Positions 42,726 through 54,344 of a stretch of DNA of 60,000 nt are shown here, piece by piece. How positions within the stretch are numbered: the stretch's first letter is position 1; every line of letters begins with the position of its first letter. This DNA comes from Adiantum capillus-veneris. Taxonomy: Eukaryota; Streptophyta; Polypodiopsida; Polypodiales; Pteridaceae. The translations under genes were made by a program, and so were the position numbers. The notes below the pieces were generated by a model. The model was not told the origin of the DNA. It did not search any database and was given only the letters and a program-made list of their open reading frames with translations. The DNA lies in assembly GCA_014529385.2 (NCBI GenBank), contig CM043958.1, positions 84,149,025-84,209,024 of the forward strand. The letters run 5' to 3'.

Positions 42726-43286
42726 CACTAATCCTACCACAACACTACCATAAAGCAAAGAAACAGACAACGCATCCTACGAAACACTACAAGCTCAAAA
42801 CAGTCTCAAATCATATCGGAATGACTCGAAATCGGAGGGTAAGACTCACAAGGACATATCCTATGTGGCCAAACACCTAAACCTTGAAAACCATAACTGT
42901 AAGACCTCTAATCGCTGTCGCGATAGACTCAAGACAGCAATTTCCAAAGCAATGTCCGGAACTGATCTACAATGACATCAACACGAAGAGCTTCTCGCCC
43001 TGATTCTAACGACTACTCGATCATTCAGAACGGATGTCGTTTGAGGTACTTACGACCAAATATAGCTCGTAGCACGCGGGCTCGCGATGTGGTCCTCGGC
43101 TTGCATTGCTTGCGTCGACGCGGAGATCTCCTCGATGCTAACACACTCCTACTCTCATAACTGCAATGTGATTAGTGTGCGCGACGGTGTGTGTGCGTGA
43201 AGCTCACTACTGTGTGCTGCAGAACCCACGACTGTATATTAATTGAGATAACGTAATGTGTTTCTTTACAAAGCCTTAGGTTTTAG

Positions 43287-43297
43287 CTTATATACCA
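43287..43297 (-). promoter_or_regulatory. TATA-like box in F's LTR
   Basis: GGTATATAAGC in element sense, about 355 bases into the LTR, followed about 40 bases later by the CACATTACG region: a plausible promoter for element RNA. Confidence 0.5.
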
Positions 43298-43573
43298 AGA
43301 CTTCAAACCTAATGTCCGGCCAAATGACCTGAATTTTCCCTAGGCTTCTACAGAGCTTAATTACAAGAAACTGAGTTGGCTTTACTCATCATACAAGCAT
43401 CTGCGGCCAAAATACAAGTGCCGATTTAAAATATGAGGTTCCCGTAAACATTACAAAAGTGGCCGTAATGGCTCAAAATAATAATAAGGGGATATTCGAT
43501 GACGTCCATGAATTCGTATCTTCATGTTGCAGCATCCATCTTCATCTTCATTACTTCATCACCATCTTCATGT

Positions 43574-43616
43574 GGAATCTTTACGGAATCTTTGAGGAAT
43601 CTTTAATGGAATCTTT
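43574..43616 (-). repeat. Four GGAATCTTT repeats at 11-12 bp spacing
   Basis: Plus-strand copies at 43574, 43585, 43596 and 43608. In element sense each reads AAAGATTCC. They lie in U3, upstream of the TATA-like box. Confidence 0.85.
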
Positions 43617-43650
43617 GTGGAAACGTTGTTGAAAGGGCGTTCTTTCAACA

Positions 43651-44869
43651 ATCTCCCCCTCCGAATTCTTGTCGTCCCCGACAAGACCCTATGTCTTGAT
43701 GGCCTTGACGAGTTCTTGATGTCTTGGTGTTGGTTGAAGTTGTTGTGGCAGCCTCTTCTGTAGTTGGTTGCTTTGCATGATGTTAAAGCTGCCTTGAAGT
43801 TATACCTGTAGTGTATTTGAAGTCTGGAAGTCTCCCCCTCCGATTGGTTGTTGTATCTTGAATTGCATGAGGTTGTATCGACTTGTTGGTGCAGCAGCTC
43901 GTTGTCATTGTATCTCTAGTTTTTTTTTCCTGTGGTTGTTATCTGGAAGTTGTACCTGTAAGTTGACTTGAAGCTTTGTCAAGCTGTTTTTCTGCCTCTC
44001 CCTTTTGACTTGTCAGCAGATTTGCAATAGTAGTGTGGGGATATCGTGGTTCTTCTTGCTTTTGTTGTTATAAAAAATAAAAGAGTAAAAGTAAAATGTA
44101 GCGTATATACAAAATGAAGGTCTTAGATACCTGGATAAGACTAAAGGGAAAAACCCAGTGGGAAAAAATGTCTTTAGTCATAATTAAATGCGAGGCTATA
44201 TGTACTTAGGTTCTGATGTTATAGAGTTATGCTGAGTTAAAGTACATATGGCCATATGGCTACTAGTATGGGCTTGATATACATGGATAAGTGTTAGTAG
44301 CTTGAATTCCGAGTCATTGTTGTTAAGCAAAGGCTTATAAAATCTGTTTCCGATTGGTCATCGTCATTTGTTTGTGTAAGTGCATGGGTGGAATAAAAAA
44401 GAGTGCCTAATGCATATGTCCAATGATGGGACATCTATATGCTTGCACAGAGTTATGCATGTTAAACAAGATGCAGTGCGAGAGAAGAGTATTGATGGGT
44501 TCTTCATGGAGTTAGTGTAGCAAGCAAAACATATAGCATGAGTGCTTCAAAAGCTTTCACTACTCACAAGAAGGGTTTTTGCTGTTGAGGTTTCTCCACT
44601 CTTCCTCACTGTGTCAAGTGCGTGAGTGTTTTTTTTTTTTGGACTACTCCGCCTTCTCCACCTTATATATTTAATGGACTTTGACTCTTATGCTCACCTC
44701 TTCCAGCATGAGCGACATGACTTTATGTATGCTCAACTCTCCAGCTTGAGCTTATACCTGTTAGCTAGACTCATAGACCACAGAAAAATATTAACTTGAA
44801 GCTTGGGTCTGACACTTCGCTCATTTAGTGGCTTAGCTGCCCGACTCTAGACTCTTATGCCATGTAAGT
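43651..44869 (-). other. Polypurine tract and 3' untranslated region of F
   Basis: In element sense CGGAGGGGGAGAT (43651-43663) abuts the LTR as the polypurine tract; upstream of it is the palindromic CTTGTCGGGGACGACAAG (about 43669-43686). The other about 1.2 kb shows no gene. It has a T11 run near 44630 and TTG/GTTG-rich stretches. Confidence 0.65.
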
Positions 44870-46106
44870 TTAATGGCCACTTGGACTTACCTGATCGCGG
44901 CCTGAAATCCAATTCCATATGATTTTGATGTTTAGGCCTTTCTCGTTAGTTTCTATTTGAGATGCCATGTTGTCCAATACATTGGCATATATCTGTTCTT
45001 CATTCCTTGGTAGCAAATTGTGGTTGCTTGATGAGACAGGTATTGATGTTGAAGTAATGGTTGATGAAGTCTTCTTCTTCCAGATAGTGTTCTTCAAAAC
45101 TGTGACCTATGCATTTACCGTTGCTTTCTTTTGGTTGTTAAGAGGCTGTAAATGAGTTGTGTATCTTTCTTGTTGTTGAGCCTCAATCGCGGATTTTGGA
45201 ACCCACATTGTTCTTGGGCCTGGTGTGATGTCCTTTGCCACTTGCCTTGTTTCTTCTTTGACTTGATGGTACCTTGTCTTTAATTTCCAAATATGGCTGT
45301 TACTTTTGTAAAAGCCTTGCTCTTGTAGTAATTGACGAGGGATCCATCTATAGGTTGTAGTACTCTTGGGTGTAGCGGGTGGCTGCTCTTCATTTCTTGA
45401 TGTTTCTTACTTTTCTTGGGTGATTCCTTGATAAGCTACTACCTTAGGTAACCAGATTTGAAAGTCACCCTCATAGAATCCTTATGCTTTGAGTAACTCG
45501 ACTAGAATGAATCTTTGGACTTGCTTGGAGGTGATCTTCACTTGACTTTGTTGGGTAGTCTGGTAGAATTCTGATTTCATTACCCAAACTTGTCGTATGG
45601 TTTGTCCACTGGAAGACCTTCTCTTTTGATTTTTGTACCTGTCCTTTCTCTTGGTTGAGTTATGTGATTGACGTTGACGGCTTTGTTGATTCCTGACTGC
45701 GTGGTTGTCATGGGATGGATATCGCTAGGCTATTATCTTGGGCTTGTTGACCCAAACATCTGAATTTCCTTTCTTGTAGCCTTGTGCAATAATTGACTCG
45801 CTTGATGTGATCCATCCTGTTACCTTTGCTTGTTGAGGTTGTTCTTGTGATTGTATCCAAATTGGATCATTAACTTTAATCTGTGCTTTGGATACTAGCA
45901 CTTGGTTGACCTGTTTTGACTTCCTTTGGAGACTTTTGGGCGATGGAAACTTCGGTTGATAGATTTTTTTCTTGGGTTTCCATTGTTTTGTTGATGGTTT
46001 GGCTTTTGATGTAGAGGCTTTGTCTTGCACTTGCATTCGCTGGGCTAGAGACTGTGGGCTTACTTTAGCTTTTCCTTTTTCAATAGCCAAGAATCTTTGA
46101 ACTGTT
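44870..46106 (-). pseudogene. C-terminal part of F accessory frame with W-P-K modules
   Basis: It continues in frame from 55266 once G is removed (the reading passes VAIEVKPTTVQRFLAIEK). A Lys/Pro-rich stretch is followed by three modules: WITSSESIIAQGYKKGN...VWVNK (45735-45818), ILVELLKA-stop-GFYEGDFQIWLPK (45443-45517) and WIPRQLLQEQGFYKSN...IW (45288-45349), then MWVPKSAI near 45200. Stops at 45725-45727, 45482-45484, 45407-45409 and 45107-45109 break it, but no frameshift occurs before the final stop at 44870-44872. The same module occurs once in element C. Function unknown. Confidence 0.75.
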
Positions 46107-46111
46107 GTAGG
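46107..46111. repeat. Target site duplication of G (GTAGG), left copy
   Basis: GTAGG at 46107-46111 and 55261-55265. Confidence 0.93.
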
Positions 46112-46507
46112 TGTTAGTGCCTGATTTATCAGGGCTTTCAGGGCAGTCAGGCTATTACTTTTTGAACTGTAACTAAAACCTTTATCTTTGAACCTTAGGG
46201 ATAAGTGAACATGGGTATTTTATATTTTGGGGAAGTTAGTTGTGTGTCTCGTGAATTCTCAGGACGAGAAGCAGTTATGTCTATGCCTGTTGATGCAGTT
46301 GGCTCTCTCCTGCATTAGTTCTGTGTTTTCTGCTGTATTACTGAATAATGATGATGAATGGCACACTATTTTCCCTCTATCTATGATGTTATGTACCTGT
46401 TTCCTTTGCAGTATGGTGTTTGAAGTATGTAGTTTCCTGCTTCTTGTTTGATATGAATTGTATGTTTACTGCATTGGTTATTTGTTATGGCAATGTGTGC
46501 CTAACAT
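46112..46507 (+). repeat. 5' LTR of element G
   Basis: 396 bp. Near its start, GCCTGAT-TT-ATCAGGGC forms a short hairpin. The TATTTTATATTT region near 46212 may be the TATA box. The middle 265 bp are absent from the 3' LTR. Confidence 0.88.
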
Positions 46508-46831
46508 TAGGCGATCCTGCAATTGGTCCAAATTTCCCCTAAAACCATATGGGTGCTAAGGAATGAATCACAGCGGCGACCTGTTCCCTGATAGTGACCA
46601 TTTGTGGGATTTTGCGAACTGAAAAACACCGAGGGAAGATTCTGAGGAGTATGCATCACAATTCTTGAAAGAATTCTACCCACAACTGCCCAGCGAAGTC
46701 AGAATTCTCATTCTCGAAAAGGTAGTTACAAAACTGTTACCCTTTGGAGCCTGTAATTTACCTTCAAACTACAATGTGCATAATCAAAGAATGCTAGTAC
46801 AGTAATCTAGACAAGGGAGAAGCAGCAATGC
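46508..46831 (+). other. Leader of element G
   Basis: A degraded coding trace (EDSEEYASQFLKEFYPQLPSE, about 46635-46700) lies in it and may be an upstream gag-like frame, but stops interrupt it. No canonical primer site seen. Confidence 0.5.
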
Positions 46832-47116
46832 ATGAGTGAATCAGGGCAGGGGTCCAATGTTCCACAACATTCATATGGAACAAGGTTTAGACTTAGAAGG
46901 GAATTATCTGCAAGGGGGAGACAAGGAGATGAGTTAGATGGTGATGATCAACAAGAACCAGTAGGAGAACTTGCTACAGGGGCAGATATTGTTGGGGAGG
47001 GGACTGAACTGCATGAACCTGAAGACAGGGTGCAGGAAACCCCACTTGCAAACCAAGAAGGCCAACAAACCACTCCACCCACAGCTAGCAAACCCACTAT
47101 TGGGACAGTTGGTTAA
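46832..47116 (+). CDS. Small ORF upstream of gag in G
   Basis: 94 residues from MSESGQGSNVPQHSYGTRF. The N-terminal part is basic (RFRLRRELSARGRQ); the rest is acidic and Gln/Thr-rich. YGTRFR-like starts are common at the N-terminus of plant gypsy gag polyproteins, so it may be the original start of gag, now separated from the capsid frame (47241) by a shift. Low complexity; no domain can be assigned. Confidence 0.45.
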   Translation: MSESGQGSNVPQHSYGTRFRLRRELSARGRQGDELDGDDQQEPVGELATGADIVGEGTELHEPEDRVQETPLANQEGQQTTPPTASKPTIGTVG

Positions 47117-47240
47117 TGCATTACTAACTCAAACACTCTTAAGGACAAGAATGCAGTTGTAGTTTGTACCTGCAAGAACATGTAATCTACCTTTTAATCC
47201 ACTTCTGGTAAGAGTACCTGCACCACTTCCAGCACCACCA

Positions 47241-48353
47241 ATGGCTACACCAAATCCCAAAGTGGGAGCGGCTAAGTTCAACGGGAAGAAAACCCAAGAT
47301 GCTGATAGCCATGTTGGTCAGTTTCAAACAAGATGGTCTGCCAGTGGGTATGAGGCACTTCATCCAGATGCAGTGAAGAAAGAACATTTTGCAGCAACAT
47401 TGCAAGGCAAGGCCATGGATTGGTTCATCAAGTATGGCATGGGAGCTTTTACTGATTATAATGACTTGAAGCTTAGATTTCTTTTAAGGTTCAGGGAGGA
47501 CAAGACACCTGAAGACATCTTGAAGAAATTGAGAAGATTGAAACAGGAAGATTTGCTAGTGGAAGACTATGCACAAAAGTTCAGGAATTTGAATAACAGG
47601 TTGGAAGCAGCCCAACAACCTTCTATGGAGCAATTGGGAGATTATTTCTGTAAAGGACTGAAAAAGCAGTTCAGGAGTGCAGTTGCAGGGAGACCCCCAC
47701 TAGCCACTGCACAGGATTTTACTGAATTGGTGGAAGCAGCAGCTAGAGCTGAAAGGAGATATGGAGGCAAAGCAGAATTAAAAAATAAGAAGAAGAAAAA
47801 GACTGATGATTCAGATTCTGAAGCAGAAGACTCAGGATCAGATACTGAAGATTCAGATCAGGATACTGAAGAGGAAACTGATTCTGAGGATGAAGAGTGG
47901 GCAGAAAAGAAGAAGAAAAAGAAGAAGAAGAAGGGAAAGAAAAAGCAGAAGAAGGACAAAGATAAGGAAAAGACTGACAAGAAGCACGGAAAGGATATGG
48001 TTACTGCACAAGCACTCAACAAGATTGTTAAGGAAAAACTACAATCAATGGGGATGAATCAGTTTGCAATGTCAGATAAACCTTATTGTCAGGTTTGTCA
48101 AAGATTTGGTCATGAATATGAGAATTGTTACTATAATCCAGATTTCAGGGGAAGAAGACCTGAGTACATTGTTCAGAAGATGAGGGAGGCAACAGCAAAT
48201 GTGGTAGCTCCACAAGGTAATAACAGGAGATATCAGGGACCTGCACCTCCAAGAAGATTTCAGAATCAAAACAATTGGGGATTTCAGAATAGGGGTCAAA
48301 ATAACATGCAGCAGTCACCTTGTAATTATTGTGGAGCAACAGGACACAGATAA
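47241..48353 (+). pseudogene. gag of element G
   Basis: Capsid domain (VGQFQTRWSASGYEAL, GKAMDWFIKYG, LKLRFLLRFREDKTPEDI, DYFCKGLKKQF). Next come an acidic Asp/Ser/Glu tract and a long Lys run (KKKKKKKKGKKKQKK), then a zinc knuckle CQVCQRFGHEYENC near 48090-48131. A second knuckle starts CNYCGATGHR and is cut by TAA at 48351-48353, with its last Cys readable just beyond the stop. Gag would package element RNA. A capsid, charged tract and two knuckles are a normal gag layout. Confidence 0.88.
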
Positions 48354-49328
48354 GGTCTTGATTGTGAGCTGTGGTGCAAACACAGAAATGATAGAGGTAT
48401 TCCTATCATCAGATACAATAATAATAACAACAATTACAACAGGCCTCAGGGGCAAAACCAACAAACTCCAATTCAACAGTAGCAGAGACCTCCAGGGGAG
48501 GCTAATCTTGTGGTTTTAGAAGAATGAATAGATGAAGAATGGGTTGAGGAAGAATGGGTTCAGGACAAAGTACCATGCTGTCAGGAGAAGCAGGAATCTG
48601 TTGACAAAGTTCAGGAATGTCAGTATACTCAGGGAATGTGTAAGCAATGCAATTGTGACTGTCCAACATGTATCCAAATTGAAGATGTCCCTGAAAGCAG
48701 GAAGTGCACTGATGTCATGATAGTGACAAGATCAAAATCAAAACCAATGAAAGAGGTTGTTCAGGAAAAAGCAGATAAAGGTACTGTTAACTGGAAAGAG
48801 CAGAAAGAAGTGAGAAATGAGACACTGAAGAAACTACAGCAATCTCAGGATGGGAATGTATTCACAGATGAGTGGGAATTTCCTGAAAATGCTTTGGGCA
48901 AGCAAGGTAAAGATTTGTTGGGACAAGGAAAAGCTGTACTGAAAGAGCAGGGCAGCAGTGATGAATTTTATGAAGCTTTGTTGGCAGCTCCAATTACATT
49001 TACTGTAAAGCAGATGTTGAGGTTGGTACCTGCTTTTTCTCAACAATTGCTCAAAAAGTTAATGAAGGAAGTAAATGGTAATCAGGTAATGAGTACTGAT
49101 CCTGAAGAAAATAATATTGGAGAGGCATGTGAAGTTTTGCCAATGCATGTGGATTATAAAGTACCAGTTGTTGGGGTATCTATTGGGAAAGTTTTTGTCC
49201 CAGAAGTTTTCTTGGATGGTGGTTCAGGAGTCAATATTCTTCCAGAATCTACATGCAAAAAATTAACTCTCTTGAACTGGGATCCAGAACCTTTTCAGGT
49301 AAAGATGGTAGATCAAAGGAGAGTTTAG
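48354..49328 (+). pseudogene. Nucleocapsid tail and protease start of G
   Basis: The same frame as gag after the stop. It carries further stops at 48480-48482 and 48525-48527, then a Cys-rich segment (MCKQCNCDCPTC near 48636) and a Lys/Glu-rich linker. The protease begins near 49150, with the catalytic loop VFLDGGSGVNILPEST at about 49207-49254; Asp-Gly-Gly is a common variant in this plant gypsy group. It ends in TAG 49326-49328 following QRRV, in a position where CAG would fit. Confidence 0.85.
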
Positions 49329-49331
49329 CCT

Positions 49332-49919
49332 TTGGGAATTCTCAGAAATTTGTTAATTTCAGTGGGAGGATTGCATTTTGTTGCCAACTTTGTAGTTCTC
49401 AGGTTAGAAGAATCAACATGTTCATACCCAATGATGTTGGGTAGACCTTGGTTGAGGGCAGCAAGAGTAAAGCAGTTATGGGGAGCAGATGCTATTGTAA
49501 TCAAAAGAGGGAAGAAGAAAGTGAAAATGCAAATGGATGCAAAGAAAGTTATACCACCAGGGTTTAGGGCATTGCATGCAGAAGGACTCAACATGGTGGA
49601 AGAAATTGGAGAAGATGCAGAAGAGGAGTTTCTGAAGACTAATTCATCAATAGTACCAATATTTGAAGTGGATGTGCAGAAGATTGCAGATAGATATGTC
49701 CTACATTCAGTGGATGATGGAAAACAATCAGGATTTCATGAATCACTGATTACTCAGGGAAGTAGACAACCAAGCAGCAAAATGGGTAATGATTTACTAA
49801 AGAACCTGCAAATTCAAAAGAAGGAAGAAGAGGAAGCTATTGAAGCAGTGAAGCAAGCAAAAAGGGCATTTGAGCATCAGATGGCAAATACTGCTAGGGT
49901 AACTCAGGATGAACTGTAG
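49332..49919 (+). pseudogene. Protease end and linker of G
   Basis: In frame with the previous entry. It contains the C-terminal half of retropepsin (YPMMLGRPWLRAARVKQLWG). A Lys/Glu-rich linker follows, ending in a helical stretch EEEEAIEAVKQAKRAFE and TAG at 49917-49919, again where CAG would fit. Confidence 0.85.
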
Positions 49920-49955
49920 GAACTGAACCTGAACACTCAGGAAGAACCCCAAACA

Positions 49956-52900
49956 GTGAAAGTCTCAGCAGATATTGATGAGGAATTTAAACTGAAACTT
50001 AAGGAGTTATTGTTGGAATTTAAAGATATTTTTGCATGGAAGTACACAGATATGAAGGGAGTTGATGCTAGTTTTTCTCAGCATAAAATTAACCTGAAGG
50101 CTGATGCAGTTCCTGTGGTACAACAAAGGTACAGGATGAATCCCAATTATGCTAAGTAGGTAAAAGAAGAGATAGATAAGCTTTTGGCTGTTGGTTTTAT
50201 CTATCCTGTGGAAGAAGTTACTTGGTTATCACCAATTGTTGTAGTTCCAAAGAAAAATGGCAAGATCAGGGTATGTGTTGACTACAAAAAGCTTAATGCA
50301 GCTACCAAAACTGATCCTTTTCCTTTGCCTTTTTGTGACACTCTAATTGATGCAGTAGCTGGACATGAGATTTATAGCTTCTTGGATGGATTTAGTGGGT
50401 ATAACCAAATTGCAATGGCATTTGAAGACAAGAATAAAACTGCTTTTGTGACTGAATGGGGGGTGTATGCAAGTAATGTGATGACATTTGGTCTGAAAAA
50501 TGCTCCTCCAACATTTCAAAAAGCAATGCAACATATATTTTCAGAGTTTTTGACAACCTTCATGAGAGTTTTCTTGGATGATTTCAGTGTTTTTGGAAAG
50601 AAACAGGAGCATCTTGGACACCTGAGACTGTGTTTTCAGAAATGCAGGGAGTTCAGGTTGTCACTAAATCCAGCAAAATGTGCTTTTGCAGTTAAGAGGG
50701 GAGTCCTCTTAGGGCATATCATTTCTGAAGAAGGGGTTTCTATTGATCCTAACAAGGTGGAAGCCATCAGGAAAGAACCAGATCCCAAAACAGTTAAACA
50801 GTTGGGTAGGTTTTTGGGACAGGTTAAGTGGCATAATAGATTTTTGAGGTATTTGGCTCATGTGTGTATTCCATTGACAAAACTTACAAAGAAAGATAGT
50901 GTATTTGAATGGAAGGAAGAGCAAATCAAAGCATTTCAGATTCTGAAGAATATGCTAACAGTAGCACCTGTACTAATTGTTCCTGATTGGAAATTACCAT
51001 TCCATATCTTTGTAGATGCATCCCATGTAGCAGTTGGAGCAGCATTGATGCAGGAGCAAAGAAGAGGATGGTTCAGACCCATTTATTATGCCAGTAGGGT
51101 ATTAACACCTGCAGAAAAAAACTACACAGTGACAGAAAGGGAGTGCTTGGGAATGTTATATGCTTTACAAAAGTTTAGGCATTACTTGTTGGCAAACAGG
51201 GTAATTTTTCATGTTGATCACCAAGCATTGATTTACTTGGTCAATAAACCACATTTGTCAGGAAGGTTAGCCAGGTGGATATTGTTGCTGCAGGAGTTTG
51301 ACTATGTGGTTATACATACTCCTGGAAGACTTCATGTCTTGGCTGATTATTTGAGTAGATTAGAGTCAGGGGAATATGATCCTGAATGTGTACCTGATCA
51401 ATTACCTGATGCAAAATTTTTTCTTATTCAGGTGACTGACCAGTCAGGGGACTGGTATGAGGACATGTTGCAATTTTTAACTGAAGGAGTTTTACCTGAA
51501 ACAATGAACAAGGATCATAAAAAGAGGTTGGCCCTAAGAAGTAAACCATTTACAGCTGCAGGGGTGTTGTATAAGAGAGGAATTGACCAAGTGATCAAGA
51601 GATGTGTTCCTGAATATGAACAGAGAGCAGTTCTTGCAGAGGCTCATGCAGGTAATGCAGGAGGCTACTTTTCAGGAGATGTTACAGCAAAAAAGATGTT
51701 TCAAGCAGGACTTTGGTGGCCTACTGTGATCAAGGATGCTCAGGAATTCAGTAAAAACTGCTTGTTATGTCAAAGAGAGGGCAGACCATTGAATGTAGAT
51801 AGGATGCCATTACAACCTGTGCTACCTTTAGAACCATTTCAGAAGTGGGGTTTGGATTTTGTTGGTCCTATAAAACCACCTGCAAGATTTACACAGAACA
51901 GGTATATTCTGGTTGCAACTGATTATTGCACAAAATGGGTTGAAGCAATAGCTTTGAGAGATAATGCAGCAAGGAGTGTGGCAAAGTTTCTTTACAAGAA
52001 TATCATGACCAGGTTTGGGTGTCCAATTGAGCTAGTTTCTGATCAGGGAGGCCATTTCATTAACAAAGTGATCAGTAAACTGACTGAACTGCATATGATT
52101 TTGCACAAGAAATCAACTGTGTATTACCCTAAGGCAAATGGACAGGCAAAGAGTACCAATAAGATTTTGGTCAGGATAATCAGGAAGCTGGTAAATCAAA
52201 ACAGGACAGATTGGGATGAGAAGTTAGACTCTGCACTTTGGGCTTTTAGGACTGCATTCAAAGTCACAACAGGAATGACACCTTTTAAGTTGGTTTATGG
52301 GCTGGAAGCAGTGGTACCCATGGAGTTTTTGGTGCCCAGTCTCAGGGTGGCAGTGCAGCAAAAGTTGTCCCCTGAGGAGTCAGTAAATTACAGGAAAGAA
52401 GAACTTCTCAAGCTGGAGGAGGATAGGATTCAAAGCATGTACACTGCAGAAATAATTCAACAGAGAAGACAGGCATGGATAAACAGGAACATTAAGTTTA
52501 AAATTTTTTCTCTAGGAGATTGGGTAATGGTTTACAACAGTAAAGTGGGACACAGACCCGACAAATTGAAACTCAGGTATGTGGGGCCATTTAAAATTCT
52601 CAAAGCAGTTGGTCCAAACACTTTTATTTTAACTGATGAAGCAGGCAAAGTCATAGTCAAACCAATAAATGGTTTCCGACTTAAACCTTTCTTTGGACAA
52701 AATCTGGAGGACCAAAAAGAGAATAAAAGTCATGAGGTTAATTTGATCGTGATTCCTCGCACATGTGGAAAAGAGAGTGGAGCCATCATTTTTAAAACAT
52801 TTGAGTTGATACGCGACCAACGTTTGCAGCCTTTGTGTTTCTTTCTTGCATGCGCAGCCATGTCTACTCCACGCAGAGCATCTATGGCCTCCAAGTCTGA

Positions 52901-53177
52901 TTCTCATGGTGAAGAGGAGGATGATTACTTATCACAGCGACCTGTACGTAAAACGCGTTTGCAGAAGATGGTCATGGAGATGTCCAGTGAGGATGACGAT
53001 GATGTAGAAGAGTATACCCCTGTTCAGACCTCATCCATCTCCAAGGAAGAAGCTTCTTCAGACTACACCTTTGTAGACTTGAGGTATGAAATTGTTCTCA
53101 ATGAACATAATATTTCTTGGTTGAGAAATATTGGTCTCTTGAACTTTGCAAGGCTTCCTTGGATGTCCTGGAGGTAA
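49956..53177 (+). pseudogene. Reverse transcriptase, RNase H and integrase of G
   Basis: One phase with a TAG at 50157-50159 near the start. Reverse transcriptase: VPKKNGKIRVCVDYKKL, FLDGFSGYNQIAMAFED, FGLKNAPPTF and catalytic FLDDF near 50573. RNase H: FHIFVDASHVAVGAAL, NYTVTERE, VDHQALIYL, LADYLSR. The integrase zinc domain reads HAGNAGGYFSG, so the second His is Tyr; CLLCQ is present. Core: WGLDFVGP, SDQGGHF and ANGQAKST, where the catalytic Glu is Lys (52149-52151). The tail (from about 52850) is Ser/Asp/Glu-rich (RPVRKTRLQKMVME, SSEDDDDVEEY). The integrase cannot be active as it stands. It ends in TAA 53175-53177. Confidence 0.92.
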
Positions 53178-53183
53178 AACAGT

Positions 53184-54344
53184 ATGGCCAAGGTGTACTT
53201 ATCTCAGTTACAGGCTAATGATGGGCAAATCTTTGCTGAAAACTATTTAACTGAAGAGTTGGTGGCAGAGGTATTTGACATACCTACACAGGAGGATACT
53301 GAGTTTGTCAAAGCTACAGATAAAGAGATGACTAAGGCTTTTGGACAATCACAGGGCAATAAACACTATTATCAATTGTCTGGAATGAAGAATCAGGTCA
53401 GATTGCAGCAGGTCAGATGGTTGATTGAAAGGGTGTTCCTATTAGTTAAATCAAAATATATGAGCAGGGAGAACTATGGCATACTCATGGCTGCAGAAAG
53501 TGGAAGACAAGTGGGATGGGCAAACATTCTGTTTGACAGAATGAAATTTGAGTTATATACAAAGCAGAAAAGAAAAGACAAGACCACAAAGGTAGGCCCA
53601 TATTTGGCAGAAGTTTTCCAGCATGTTACCAACAAGAGTATACTTCAGGGGAAGATTTTGCCAGAGCAGGGACAGTTGCCTGTAGATTCAGGGTCCACTA
53701 AGAGAAAGGAGAAGAGGCAAAAGCTGAATGAAGATCAGAGTTCTTTACACTTTACCAAAGATGTTCAGGGTTTGATGGCTACAGGGTATACCAGTAAGGA
53801 ATCTTTGGAGACAGTTAAGGTCAATTTGGATAGGGAATTTGGTGATTTATTCACTGAAACTGTTTTGGAGACAGGCACTAAGACTGTAACACCTATGTCA
53901 GTAAAAATAGGATTTAAATTGAAGAAAGTGAAGGCTAAGGGAGTGGCAGGGGTGTCTGCCATAAAAGTTCCTAATTGTGTTATTCAAGAGCCAAAAGTTA
54001 GCGAAGTTAGTTTTGCTAATGTATCTTTGGATGAAGTCCAAAATGCAATTGGAATAATGAAGGATTATGTGGAGCAACAGATAATGGATAGTGCATTGGT
54101 CAAGAGGGAAAACAATAAATTGCATTTAGAATTAGAGCAGTTAAAGAATGAAGTGGAGGAGAGTAAGAAAAGTACTACTCAGGAGGAATTACTGCTGGAG
54201 CAAGTACAACAGTTAACTGAAGGTCAGGAAGCTTTACAAAAGGAGTTGAATGTTTATAAGCAGATTGTGGAATCAAGGGAGAAGACTTCAGCTAGATTGC
54301 CTGAATGGAAAGAAGAATGGTTTCAGTTTTGCAGGATCAAATGA
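53184..54344 (+). pseudogene. Post-integrase accessory ORF of G, N-terminal part
   Basis: In phase with pol, separated only by the stop at 53175. About 390 residues. The first 130 look like a compact helical domain (NYLTEELVAEVF, ESGRQVGWANILFDRMKFEL, VGPYLAEVFQHVTN), reminiscent of conserved domains in plant transposon-associated proteins; I cannot name the family with certainty. A Lys-rich linker and long coiled coil (NNKLHLELEQLKNEVEESKK; EELLLEQVQQLTEGQEALQ) follow. No signal peptide or membrane segment, so it is not an obvious envelope. A one-base loss near 54316 moves the frame. Confidence 0.7.

Larger units (their letters stand above)
42726..43650 (-). repeat. 3' LTR of F, probably missing its outer end
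   Basis: In element sense it starts TGTTGAAAGAACGCCC right after a polypurine tract. It contains four GGAATCTTT repeats (43574-43616), a TATA-like GGTATATAAGC (43287-43297) and a GC-richer downstream part. At the outer end the sequence stops at GGATTAGTG without the expected CA, so the LTR may be truncated or non-canonical. The partner LTR is outside the window. Confidence 0.7.

Noticed and set aside
44628-44640. T11 run as the tail of a SINE or LINE
   Set aside because: No flanking duplication or internal promoter boxes; it lies within F's non-coding tail.
47241-54344. In-frame stops of G as programmed recoding sites
   Set aside because: Too many (seven or more), scattered within domains, and most are TAG where CAG would fit, so deamination is simpler.
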